DNA from: Magnetococcales bacterium
Lineage (GTDB): Bacteria; Pseudomonadota; Magnetococcia; Magnetococcales; DC0425bin3
Length of the DNA: 64,000 bases
Direction: 5' to 3'
NCBI GenBank assembly: GCA_015229045.1
Contig: JADGCJ010000002.1
Coordinates: forward strand, 1 to 64,000
This document shows positions 9,926 through 18,491 of the stretch, in pieces; position 1 is the first letter of the stretch; every line of letters begins with the position of its first letter. Below the pieces are notes generated by a model that did no database searches, was not told the DNA's origin, and saw nothing but the letters and a program-made list of their open reading frames with translations. The position numbers and the translations under genes were made by a program.

Positions 9926-10214
9926 ACACCGTCTCGATCTCTCTGACGCCGCCAGGAAAGATCTTCGGGATATTCTTGCCTACACACTGCTCACTTGGGG
10001 AGAACGGCAATTTGTTGATTATAAAAACCTGCTTGATGGCGCGTTGCATACCATCGAGCGTGATCCAACGACTGGGCGTACAAGAAACAGGTCGTCAGTG
10101 CGGGTCTTTCCCGTGGGTCGTCATGTGATTTTTTATCGTATTGAGCAAAATATTGTTTATATAATCAGAATTCTGCACGACTGTATGAGCTTTGATCTGC
10201 ATTTGGAGGAGTGA
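9912..10214 (+). CDS. ParE-like toxin
   Basis: A 100-residue RelE/ParE-superfamily toxin. Visible are the N-terminal helices (LSDAARKDLRDILAYTLLTWGE), DPTTGRTR, and the beta-strand end RVFPVGRHVIFYRIEQNIV with IIRILHD. ParE toxins poison DNA gyrase, and the branch cannot be proved from sequence alone. The start chosen is the ATG overlapping the antitoxin by 14 bp. A longer reading upstream is only the antitoxin in another frame. Intact, with no frameshift. Confidence 0.85.
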   Translation: MSFHKHRLDLSDAARKDLRDILAYTLLTWGERQFVDYKNLLDGALHTIERDPTTGRTRNRSSVRVFPVGRHVIFYRIEQNIVYIIRILHDCMSFDLHLEE

Positions 10215-10247
10215 TTACCACGCAGTTGTGTCCGGAATGGCGTATTC

Positions 10248-10685
10248 TCACGGCAAGTTGTATTTTGAAGAATGCAAGAAAGCCTCCCTCAACACCCCCA
10301 CCCGCTCTTCCAGTACCCCCGCTGCATAGGGTAAAGGGGAGTGCCTGCCCCAGATCGGTCCAGGCCAGGCGGCATCGCTCTGGAAACGGGCGATGACATG
10401 AATGTGCAACTGCGGCACCAGATTGCCCAAAGAGGCGACGTTCAACTTGTCCGGCTGGAACAAACGCCGCAACACCGCGCAGGCCAGCGCAATGTCGGCA
10501 TGGAGGAGGGGAACATCCCCCGCCGCAACCTCGTCAAAATCACGCAAACCTGGCCGCTCCGGCACCAGAATGAGCCAGGGATAACGGGCGTCGCTTGCCA
10601 ATAACACCTGGCAGAGGGAGAGCCGCACCAGGGGCAGAGCATCGCGGACGAGGAGGGGGTGGAGGGAAAAGGGGTCAACGCTCAT
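10248..10685 (-). CDS. HIT-family hydrolase
   Basis: A 145-residue HIT-superfamily protein of the Ap4A hydrolase-like type common in proteobacteria: WLILVPERPG near residue 40, then NLVPQLHIHVIARF with the histidine motif, and AWPGPIWG after it. The third histidine of the canonical HxHxH is replaced by Ile (HIHVI), as I recall for this subgroup. An ATG at 10691 is also possible, but 10685 has the better spacing from AAAGGGGGC. It overlaps the DUF2442 gene by about 11 bp. A 54-bp piece of its 3' half is duplicated at 9496. Confidence 0.82.
   Translation of the reverse strand: MSVDPFSLHPLLVRDALPLVRLSLCQVLLASDARYPWLILVPERPGLRDFDEVAAGDVPLLHADIALACAVLRRLFQPDKLNVASLGNLVPQLHIHVIARFQSDAAWPGPIWGRHSPLPYAAGVLEERVGVLREAFLHSSKYNLP
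10341..10394. repeat. 54-bp direct repeat, right copy (inside the HIT gene)
   Basis: Matches 9496-9549 with one mismatch. This is the in-frame, presumably original, copy. Confidence 0.8.
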
Positions 10686-10971
10686 ATGCATGCCCCCTTT
10701 GTCCTGCTGTCGGCGGGTGTTGGTCCCCTTTCTGCATGACGAGCAGATCGCGCAGAAACTCCGGAGCCAAATCCAAACCATTGTCCCAGACAAGCGTATC
10801 CATGGCCACACGCAAAGCCTGGAACAACTGCGGATCACGCAGCTCCTGAAAAATAACCCGATGGTCGTTGAAAAGGGTCTCCTGTAGATCCGCCACCCCT
10901 TCCATACCATCGTTGAAGCGGAGGTGAACCCGGTACTCGCCAACATGCCGGGCGTGGGTGATCCAAAGCAT
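10675..10971 (-). CDS. DUF2442-domain protein
   Basis: A 98-residue protein of the DUF2442 type (HVGEYRVHLRFNDGMEGVADL, then PELFQALRV-like and WDNGLDLAPEFL). DUF2442 genes usually follow a DUF4160 gene in what look like toxin-antitoxin-like pairs. Here the DUF4160 partner just upstream is only a fragment. The start is the ATG at 10971 behind GAGGAAC. The C-terminus overlaps the HIT gene. Confidence 0.75.
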   Translation of the reverse strand: MLWITHARHVGEYRVHLRFNDGMEGVADLQETLFNDHRVIFQELRDPQLFQALRVAMDTLVWDNGLDLAPEFLRDLLVMQKGDQHPPTAGQRGHAYER

Positions 10972-10982
10972 GGGTTCCTCCT

Positions 10983-11137
10983 CTACACCAGTGGCGCGAC
11001 CTTGTGAAAACTGCCATCGATACGCAGGCTGTGCCAATTTGACAACAATTCGTTCCGATGAAGTTCCGCCCATTCGATGACAAGCCCAAGAACACGTCCC
11101 GGTAATCTACCATCCGACAGGGCCAGGGTTTTAATGT
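10983..11137 (-). pseudogene. Truncated DUF4160 gene (C-terminal half)
   Basis: About 50 residues in one frame (TLALSDGRLPGRVLGLVIEW, then AELHRNELLSNW and KVAPL at the end) match the C-terminal half of DUF4160 proteins. The N-terminal half (the FHAEYG-like region) is absent, because the upstream sequence is the 3' end of glnE. There is no usable start codon. It ends 11 bp before the DUF2442 gene, the usual DUF4160-DUF2442 order. Assignment is from recalled family wording. Confidence 0.6.
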
Positions 11138-14100
11138 TCAGGTTGTTCCTCGGTCGGATAACCTGGCAAATGGCGCCGACAAATCTCCCGTACACCCTGA
11201 AAATGCTCCTGCAACAGCGGTATGATCTCTCCACCCGCCTCCAGATGACAGAGCCGTGCCAGACGCTTGTGCAACACAGGATCGGACCCCAGTCGATTCT
11301 CCGGACGATCATGCAACAAGCGCAAACGGCTCTCCACCAGACGCAGAAAGAGGTAGGTGGTGGTCAGACGGGTTACCTCGTCCGGGGGCAGAAGTCCGGC
11401 ATCACCGGCGGCGAGCAGAGCGCTCATCGTGCTGCGCTGATGCAGACGCGGCTGAACGCTGGCATGACTCAGGATAAAATATTGGGTCAAAAACTCAATG
11501 TCCACCACTCCGCCCAGACTCAGCTTGATGTCCAGACTGCCCCGGGCCGGCCCCTTCTCCCGGGCGATGCGGGCGCGCATCTCGCCAATCTCCCGCCCGA
11601 TCACCTCGGCATCGCGGGGCAGACGCATGATGTCGCGCACCGCTGCGTTGAGGTGATTGGCCAGCTCCAGGTCACCCGCCACCACACGCAGGCGCGTCAA
11701 CGCCTGATGTTCCCAGGTCCAGGCATCTCTGTTTTGGTAATGGAGAAACGATTCCAGCGCCGTTACCAGCGGGCCGGAGTTGCCGGAAGGGCGCAAACGC
11801 ATGTCGAGTTCATAAAGACGCCCCGAGCGGGTCATGGTGTTGATCGTGGAGATGATCTTTTGTCCGAGCCGGGTAAAGAAGACCCCATTGGCCAGAGAAC
11901 GCTCCCCATCGGTATATTGGGCATCGCCGCTGCCGTCATGGACAAAAATCAGATCGAGATCCGAGGCATAGGTCAACTCCCGCCCGCCGAGCTTGCCCAG
12001 CGCCAGGATGACGAACTGCGCCGGGCGCCGAATGCCTTCCGGGGTGGTCCAGGCGGGGATGCCGTGGCGCTTCTCCAACGCCTGCCGGGCATCGAGCATC
12101 ACCTGGGTCAGAATCACCTCGGCGAGGGTGGACAGAGCGGTCATTGTCTCCGGCAACTCGGTGATGTCTGACAAATCACGAATGCCGATGCGCAACATTT
12201 CGGTATTCTTGAATTCATGCAGGATGCGCATGCGCTCTTCGTCATCCTCGGCGCGGGCGCTCAGTTCGGTCAGCGCCTGACTCATGCGGCTGCGGTCGGG
12301 GGCCTTCTCCAGAAAGTCCCGCGTGATCAGGCTGTCCATCAACTCCGGATGAAGATTCAAATAGCGGGAGAGAAACGGCGAGGCCCCGAACAGCGGGATC
12401 AACAAATGCAGCACCAGAGGGTGTTCCACCATCAGGGCGAGATAATTCGCCCGTGCCCCGATGCGCAGCAAAAAGGCCTCGGTATTCTCCAGGGCCATGT
12501 CCTGGTCGGAGGCGCGCAGGATCTCTCCCAGGAGCAGGGGCGCCAGGGGTCGATACCAGCGCAAGGTGGTCTCCGGCAGGGCCACTCCCGGCGGGCCGTT
12601 CTGAAGAATATCCAAAAGCTGTCGCGCCCGCTCCGGATTGACAAACCCCGCCTGACACAAGGTGGTCAACCCCGCCTCGGAGCGCAGATCTCCTGCCAGC
12701 AGGCTGGCCACCAGCGGGTCGCTGATCTCCTGGCGGACGCGCTCGCTGGCCAGGAACAACCCGTGGTAGGCTCTGTGGACGTTGCTGGTCACATCTTTTA
12801 TCCGGATCATCAAAGCGTTGGCATCGTTGAATCCGGCACGCCGCGCCAGCCTGGCGAGGGCCTCGGCCTCTTCCGGCAGGGAGTGCAGCTGCTGTTCACG
12901 CTCGATTTGCAGGCGGTGTTCCAGGGTGCGCAGGACAACATAGGCTTCGGCGAGCTGTTGCACCGTGGCGGGATCGACCAGCCCCAGACTCCCCAGCATG
13001 TGCAGGGTGGGGATGGTCTCCCGCTGGCGCAGACGTGGCTCCCCGCCGCCCCGGATCAGTTGCTGCGACTGGACAAAAAATTCAATCTCGCGGATGCCGC
13101 CAAACCCAAGCTTGAGATTGCGCTGGTAATCTGCGCGTTGTTTGATTTTGTGGTCGATGCGCTGTTTCATCTCGCGGATGGCATCCAGGGCGGCAAAGTC
13201 GAGGTAGCGCCGAAAGACAAAGGGGCGCAAGCGCTCCAGGAAGGCCCCGCCGAGTGCCACATCGCCGGCGACGGGTCTCGCCTTGATCATGGCGGCCCGT
13301 TCCCAGGTCTGTCCCCAGGATTCGTAATAGATCTCCGCCGAGCGGCAGGAGAGGGCAAGGTCGCCGCTCTCTCCTTCGGGGCGCAGACGGAGATCGACGC
13401 GAAACACCATGCCATCGGCGGTCTGTCCGGAGAGCAGTTTGATCAAATCGCGGCCCAGGCGTGTGTAGTACTCCTTGATCGAGACAGGGCGCGGGCCGGT
13501 GGTTTTGCCGTCGTCGTGATCGTAGAGATAGATCAGGTCGATGTCCGAGGAGAAGTTGAGTTCCCGCGCTCCCAACTTGCCCATACCCAGGATGGTGAAG
13601 CGACTCGGGGCGGGTGGTAGCCCCTCTTTCTCGACCATGGGGTATCCCAGCAGGGCGGAGAGCGAGCGATCCAGCCAGCGATACCCCCCTTCCAGACAGG
13701 CCTCGGCCAGGGCGGTCAAGGCTTGCGTCGTCGTGGAGAGGGGGATCTCTCCGGCCAGGTCCAGCATGCCAATGCGCAGGAACTCCCGATGCTTCCAGGT
13801 GCGCAGGGTCTGTTCGGCGGCGGCCAGGCTGTCGGCGGCCATGACCGCTGTGCAGACCTGGTCTTGCAGCGAGACCGGATCCGGCATGGTCGCATCCGCC
13901 ATGATCTCCTGCAACAAATGGGGCCAGCGCTGGATAATGTTGGCCAGAAAGGGGGAGTTGCCCAGGGCCAGTACCAGACGTCGTTGCCAGAGCGGGTCAT
14001 TCAGCCCGGCGATGAGCGTGGCCATGATCGGCGCATTGTCTTCATGGGTGGCCATGAAGCGGTCGAGGCGCACCATCACCCCGTCGGGTTCGGCGGTTTG

Positions 14101-14184
14101 CCGGGCCCCTGTGGCCACGGCCTCTACGAGATCGCTGCTCAACCCCGGAAGGGTCCATTTTTGCTTGTCCACAGGCAAGGTCAC
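11131..14184 (-). CDS. glnE: Bifunctional glutamine-synthetase adenylyltransferase/deadenylylase
   Basis: A 1017-residue GlnE that adds and removes AMP on glutamine synthetase according to PII state. Two nucleotidyltransferase domains are visible: GMGKLGARELNFSSDIDLIY in the N-terminal (removase) half and ALGKLGGRELTYASDLDLIF in the C-terminal (transferase) half, each with the DxD metal site. Helical linkers lie between them. The length is slightly above the usual about 950. It runs divergently from the yhdP-like gene, and its 3' end abuts the DUF4160 remnant, so a rearrangement happened immediately downstream. With ntrC in the window it supports classic Ntr control. Confidence 0.95.
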   Translation of the reverse strand: MTLPVDKQKWTLPGLSSDLVEAVATGARQTAEPDGVMVRLDRFMATHEDNAPIMATLIAGLNDPLWQRRLVLALGNSPFLANIIQRWPHLLQEIMADATMPDPVSLQDQVCTAVMAADSLAAAEQTLRTWKHREFLRIGMLDLAGEIPLSTTTQALTALAEACLEGGYRWLDRSLSALLGYPMVEKEGLPPAPSRFTILGMGKLGARELNFSSDIDLIYLYDHDDGKTTGPRPVSIKEYYTRLGRDLIKLLSGQTADGMVFRVDLRLRPEGESGDLALSCRSAEIYYESWGQTWERAAMIKARPVAGDVALGGAFLERLRPFVFRRYLDFAALDAIREMKQRIDHKIKQRADYQRNLKLGFGGIREIEFFVQSQQLIRGGGEPRLRQRETIPTLHMLGSLGLVDPATVQQLAEAYVVLRTLEHRLQIEREQQLHSLPEEAEALARLARRAGFNDANALMIRIKDVTSNVHRAYHGLFLASERVRQEISDPLVASLLAGDLRSEAGLTTLCQAGFVNPERARQLLDILQNGPPGVALPETTLRWYRPLAPLLLGEILRASDQDMALENTEAFLLRIGARANYLALMVEHPLVLHLLIPLFGASPFLSRYLNLHPELMDSLITRDFLEKAPDRSRMSQALTELSARAEDDEERMRILHEFKNTEMLRIGIRDLSDITELPETMTALSTLAEVILTQVMLDARQALEKRHGIPAWTTPEGIRRPAQFVILALGKLGGRELTYASDLDLIFVHDGSGDAQYTDGERSLANGVFFTRLGQKIISTINTMTRSGRLYELDMRLRPSGNSGPLVTALESFLHYQNRDAWTWEHQALTRLRVVAGDLELANHLNAAVRDIMRLPRDAEVIGREIGEMRARIAREKGPARGSLDIKLSLGGVVDIEFLTQYFILSHASVQPRLHQRSTMSALLAAGDAGLLPPDEVTRLTTTYLFLRLVESRLRLLHDRPENRLGSDPVLHKRLARLCHLEAGGEIIPLLQEHFQGVREICRRHLPGYPTEEQPEH

Positions 14185-14317
14185 ATCTCCTCATGCGTTT
14201 TCCGACAGATCAGGCGGGAAAGGGCCATGGATGCCAATCAAAGCGACAAACCCATGAATTCATCCTTCCATATGGCATACAATGGATGACACACCGATCA
14301 GGGGTCACCCAAAAGAG

Positions 14318-17300
14318 ATGATGGCAGACCAACCCGATACCCTTCCCCCGCAACCAGTGCCTTCGGCTCCCATCAAGGTTGGGAAGAGCCATTTTTTTTG
14401 GCATTTTTTGCTTTGGGCCGAGCGCGTCCAGTTGACGTTGAGCTACGGCGCCCTGCTGATGGTGGGGGCTGCGGTTTTTTTTGTCTACACCTACGGCATC
14501 GAGGTGACGCACCAGTCTCCTTATGTCAGTGCTGCCCTGTCGCGTTTGACGGGCTGGCATTGGCTTTCGGGATCCTTGGGTGCGGTTGCGGAGGGATCCA
14601 CCCTGCGTCTATGGGTCAAGGATCTCTCTCTGGCGCGGTCCGCACAGGATCCTCCTGTTCTCCATAGCAAATTTGCCACGTGCACCATGTCACCCCTGGC
14701 CTGGTTGCGGCAGGAGCCTTTGTTTCCGGAGCTGCGCACACAGGATCTTTCCATCCGGATTCCTCGACCCTCCGATGTCTCTTCGTTACCGGCGAAACAC
14801 GACCGGGGTCAGGGAAAATATCATGACCTGCAAAAGGTTTTGGAGGGATTTTTTCTGGTAATGGGCATGTTTCGTGACACCTTTCCCGTGGGTCAGATGG
14901 TTCTTGACAATGTTTCCATCCGGATGGGGGGCGCGGATGCCACACAAGAGACGGAAATCGTTCGGATTCAGGATTGGGTTCTCAAGCTGGAGCGGGAGCT
15001 GACCCGCACCAAGGCCTTGAAGGCTGACGGTCACATCGCCTGGCATGACCGACTGACGGTGATCAACATGGTGGGCATTCCCGATGCTCAGGGGGTTTGG
15101 CAGCTGCGTTCCCGCATTCATGGGGCAGGTCTCTCCTTGTTGACGCCCCTGTTTCCGGAACTGGTTGCCTGGGAGGCGGATCGCATCGGCGGAAACATAA
15201 GCGTCGATGCCCGTTTTGACCCCCAACAAGGCATGGATTTGAAGGCTTCGGCGCTTGTTTCACACGCACACGGCAAAATTCCCGTGCGCATGAGTGGACA
15301 ACTCCTCGACAATGGTCTCTGGCATCTGGAAGCGGGCTTGACGGGTTTGCGTTTGTCTGATTTTCGGGCGCATCTGGCCGGGGCATTTCCGGCGGGAGAA
15401 TTGACCTCTCCCTTGACCATCAAGACGGAGTTGCAGGGCGGAAGAGATGTGCCGACCACGGCAACCTGGCGTCTGGAGGCGGGTTCCGGTTCGTTGGGCT
15501 GGAAGCCTCTTTTTCGCTGGCCTTTCCCTGTGAGCCGTTTTTTGGCCCAGGGCACCCTGAAGGAGAACAAAACCGGCCTCTGGCAGCTGGTTGTGAGCCG
15601 TTTTCACATGCGCAACTCCCAGGGTGAAGCCAGGGGGGATTTTTCTTTGAAAGGGTTGGGCGGGCCGGATCCGCTCTTGGATCTGCGGGCGGAGGCGAGC
15701 GGAGTTGCCACCGACCAGGCCAATTTTTTCTACCCGGTGGCCATCATGCCTCGCGATCTGGTGGACTGGCTGGATCACTCCTTGAAAAATGGCCGCGTCA
15801 CCCGGGCGACGGCGCGCATTCTTGGGCCTGTCGCCCAGATTCCCTTTCCTGACGAGAAGGCTGCCAGGAAAAATGGCTGGATTTTTCGGATTGAAGGGGA
15901 TGTCGTTGGCGCTGACATCCAGTTTTACCCGGCTTTGCCGCCGGTGTCCAAGGTAACGACCCATCTGCTGTTTGATCGACTCTCCCTGCTGGCCACGGTG
16001 ACCGATGGTGTCTTGGCCCGGTCAAACCAGGTTCGGGGCCAGGTCGCCATTCCCAACATGCTGATCAACCCGATGGTCATCATCGATGCGACGACCCAGG
16101 CTGATCTCAAGTCGATGTGGCAGGATTTGATCGCCCATCCTCGTTTGCGCTGGGATGAGGCTTTGGGACTCGTCGGTTTGCAGGTGAGTGGCAGTGGCCC
16201 CGCCCGGCTGAAAATCTCTCTGCCGCTCGATCACCTGGATCAGACCAGACTCTCCGCGAGCGTTGACCTGGCAGACACTTTCCTGAAGTTACCGTTTCTG
16301 GAATCTCCCATCGAGAAGCTTGCGGGGCGCCTGACGTTGGACTCGAGCCAGCTCAAACTGACAGCCGACTCTGGTGAGTTTTACCAAATGCCCATTCAGG
16401 GTACGCTGGAGGTGACGGATTATCACGACCCGGCCAAGACCAATCTCCAGCTGGATGTCAAAGGTCATGCACGGGGCAAGATGGTGCAGGAGGCGTTGCA
16501 GCCTCTGTTGGATCTGTCCAAAAACAGCTTCTTGCCAGACACTCCCTTCCAACTGGAGCTGTCCAGGCTGCCCAAAGATACGCGCTTTCATTTCAATGGG
16601 CGTCTGGATACGGATTCCTGGGCTGTCTCCGGCAGACACGGCTGGGAAAAAATGGCCAAGGATCCCGGGCATGCTCTTGGTATCGGGTATTTTGAGCCCG
16701 GGCAGAAGAGTCTGGTGTTTCAGCGTTTGATCGGTCATTTGGGTAATCTGAGCTTTGCCGGGGCAGGTGCCTATCAGGTGGTGACCCGTTCGGGGCATCT
16801 GGCCATGGATCACCTGCAACTGGGTGAGACCATGGGCAACCTGAAACTCTTCAGAAACACCACGGCCACAGGCGACAATCCGGAATGGAAGGTGGAAATG
16901 GCCTGGGACTTTCTCGATCTGCGTCCGGTTTTAAAGTGGATCGAACTGCCCGAGAGCTCTGCCAGGGAGGAAAAAATCAAGGGGGAAAAGTCGCGTCAAC
17001 CTGTCGAACTCTGGCCGCGCTTGCATCTGTCCGGGTTTGCGCGTCGGGTCACTCTGGCCCAGGGCGAAACGGCACGCGACATGGAGGTCGGCTTGCGCAT
17101 GCAGCCGGAGGGGTACACCTTCGACCGTCTGCTGTTCAACCAGGATGCCGCCATGCAACGGCTGGAGCAGGGGGAGTTTCGCTGGCAGCAGAAGCCCGGT
17201 TCCGGTCCCTATTCCGGTCGCTTTCGCCTGACGAGCGACAATCTTGGCAGCCTGTTGAAAGGTCTCGATCGCCACCAGGGGATGCAGGGAGGCAAGGCCG

Positions 17301-18280
17301 TTCTCAATCTCAATCTGGCCGGTACGGTGCCAACGGGGGGCCGATCGCTTTTACACCATCTGAGTGGCAAGGGGGAGATCGAATCGCAAAAAGGGGTTGT
17401 GCATCGCTTGCATCTCATGGCCAGTTTATTGGGGTTGCTCTCCCTTCCGGATTTGCCCAACCTCATTGTCGGCGACCGGCCTGATCTGGCCGGGACCGGA
17501 TTTTACTATGAAAAGATGCAGGGCAACTTTACCCTCAAGAATGGTCTTTGGCACTCGGATCAGTGGGCGTTGACCGGCCCTTCCATGAAAATTGTCGCGT
17601 CGGGCGATATCAATCTTGTCACCCGGCAGTTGGATATGCTGGTGGGCATCCAGCCGCTCCAGACCATCGACAGGATCATCAATCGTGTTCCCATTCTTGG
17701 CAAACTGGTTTCCGGCAGTCGGGAGGCTATTGTGGAGACCCTGTTTCAGGTCAGCGGTCCCTGGTCCGACCCGGTCACACGCATCAAACCCGTGGACAGT
17801 CTGGCGCCGGGCATTGTGCGTGACCTGATCGATCTGCCGGGAAAATTGCTGGAAATGGCCCTCCCCAAGGCTGAACCACCTCCGGAAACGGAGGGTGGAT
17901 CGAAGGTGGAGAGTGTCGAAACAGAATCGGGTGGAACAGCAAAGAGTTCTGCCGAAGCGACTCCTGTTCCAGAGAAAAACCCTCTTGACCAGGGGGGTTC
18001 CGTGGCCGGAGGGGATCTCGTCACCGGGAAAAAGGCCCTCCTCGGAGAGAGACCACCCCCGGCTCTCTTGTCCACCGAGGTGAACTCTCCCCCAAAACCC
18101 TCTCCCAAGAAAAGACCCGCCAGGGAGGGCGGTTTTTCGCCCGCCTTGCCTACCGAGGCGAACTCTCCCCCAAAACCTTCTCCCAGGAAAAAACCCGCCA
18201 GGGGAGACGGTTCTTTCCTTGAGAAGAGACCGGCCAGCAAGGAGAATGGCACCGTCAAGAGGTTCCTCGGTGCCGAGTGA
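14318..18280 (+). CDS. AsmA/YhdP-like envelope protein
   Basis: About 1320 residues. One N-terminal membrane helix (LSYGALLMVGAAVFFVYTYGI) is followed by a very long beta-rich body. The C-terminal region typical of AsmA-like proteins is clear: GKGEIESQKGVVHRLHLMAS, LPNLIVGDRPDL and PILGKLVSGSREAIVETLFQ. YhdP relatives are bridge-like lipid transport proteins between the inner and outer membranes. The last about 110 residues are a Pro/Lys/Glu-rich tail with a 26-residue tandem repeat. The start could be ATG 14282, 14318 or 14321; GAG just upstream of the last two is the only ribosome-site hint. Its TGA stop is also the left target-site copy of the inserted element that follows. Confidence 0.88.
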   Translation: MMADQPDTLPPQPVPSAPIKVGKSHFFWHFLLWAERVQLTLSYGALLMVGAAVFFVYTYGIEVTHQSPYVSAALSRLTGWHWLSGSLGAVAEGSTLRLWVKDLSLARSAQDPPVLHSKFATCTMSPLAWLRQEPLFPELRTQDLSIRIPRPSDVSSLPAKHDRGQGKYHDLQKVLEGFFLVMGMFRDTFPVGQMVLDNVSIRMGGADATQETEIVRIQDWVLKLERELTRTKALKADGHIAWHDRLTVINMVGIPDAQGVWQLRSRIHGAGLSLLTPLFPELVAWEADRIGGNISVDARFDPQQGMDLKASALVSHAHGKIPVRMSGQLLDNGLWHLEAGLTGLRLSDFRAHLAGAFPAGELTSPLTIKTELQGGRDVPTTATWRLEAGSGSLGWKPLFRWPFPVSRFLAQGTLKENKTGLWQLVVSRFHMRNSQGEARGDFSLKGLGGPDPLLDLRAEASGVATDQANFFYPVAIMPRDLVDWLDHSLKNGRVTRATARILGPVAQIPFPDEKAARKNGWIFRIEGDVVGADIQFYPALPPVSKVTTHLLFDRLSLLATVTDGVLARSNQVRGQVAIPNMLINPMVIIDATTQADLKSMWQDLIAHPRLRWDEALGLVGLQVSGSGPARLKISLPLDHLDQTRLSASVDLADTFLKLPFLESPIEKLAGRLTLDSSQLKLTADSGEFYQMPIQGTLEVTDYHDPAKTNLQLDVKGHARGKMVQEALQPLLDLSKNSFLPDTPFQLELSRLPKDTRFHFNGRLDTDSWAVSGRHGWEKMAKDPGHALGIGYFEPGQKSLVFQRLIGHLGNLSFAGAGAYQVVTRSGHLAMDHLQLGETMGNLKLFRNTTATGDNPEWKVEMAWDFLDLRPVLKWIELPESSAREEKIKGEKSRQPVELWPRLHLSGFARRVTLAQGETARDMEVGLRMQPEGYTFDRLLFNQDAAMQRLEQGEFRWQQKPGSGPYSGRFRLTSDNLGSLLKGLDRHQGMQGGKAVLNLNLAGTVPTGGRSLLHHLSGKGEIESQKGVVHRLHLMASLLGLLSLPDLPNLIVGDRPDLAGTGFYYEKMQGNFTLKNGLWHSDQWALTGPSMKIVASGDINLVTRQLDMLVGIQPLQTIDRIINRVPILGKLVSGSREAIVETLFQVSGPWSDPVTRIKPVDSLAPGIVRDLIDLPGKLLEMALPKAEPPPETEGGSKVESVETESGGTAKSSAEATPVPEKNPLDQGGSVAGGDLVTGKKALLGERPPPALLSTEVNSPPKPSPKKRPAREGGFSPALPTEANSPPKPSPRKKPARGDGSFLEKRPASKENGTVKRFLGAE
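18072..18210 (+). repeat. Two 78-bp direct repeats in the 3' end of the yhdP-like gene
   Basis: Units begin at about 18072 and 18150 and stay in frame, each encoding NSPPKPSP followed by a basic KKRPAR or KKPAR stretch. Differences are mostly single bases, so the duplication is fairly recent. Confidence 0.75.
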
Positions 18281-18475
18281 TTCCAATTCCAGATCAAGAT
18301 GGATGCGAGGCGACAACGAGTGAGCGACGAGACAGTACGTGTTGGGTACGGCGAGGAGTGATACCAATTTGCAGTCGATGCGAGAACGAGGCAGCAAGGA
18401 GTAAGTTATCGCGATGAATGCAAATTGGTATGAGTGAGGCAGTCAACGAAGCAGACGCTTGATCTGGAATTGGAA
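18281..18475. mobile_element. MITE-like element copy A, carrying a nested second element
   Basis: Inverted ends TTCCAATTCCAGATCAAG and CTTGATCTGGAATTGGAA, 18 bp and perfect. It is flanked on both sides by TGA (18278-18280 and 18476-18478), a probable 3-bp target duplication. The left TGA is the stop codon of the yhdP-like gene. Without the 69-bp inner element and its duplicated TGA this copy would be about 123 bp, the same as copies B and C. No coding capacity. Confidence 0.85.
18362..18430. mobile_element. 69-bp second MITE-like element inserted in copy A
   Basis: Perfect 12-bp inverted ends TACCAATTTGCA / TGCAAATTGGTA, flanked by TGA (18359-18361 and 18431-18433). Copies B and C read straight through this point (GCGAGGAGCGAGTGA), so the insertion came after copy A arrived or was copied. 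Only one copy of this element is in the window. Confidence 0.8.
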
Positions 18476-18491
18476 TGAGGAGAGAAACGCG

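Noticed and set aside
12217..13620. A 467-codon plus-strand frame opposite glnE
   Set aside because: Shadow of glnE, which carries both conserved nucleotidyltransferase motifs on the minus strand.
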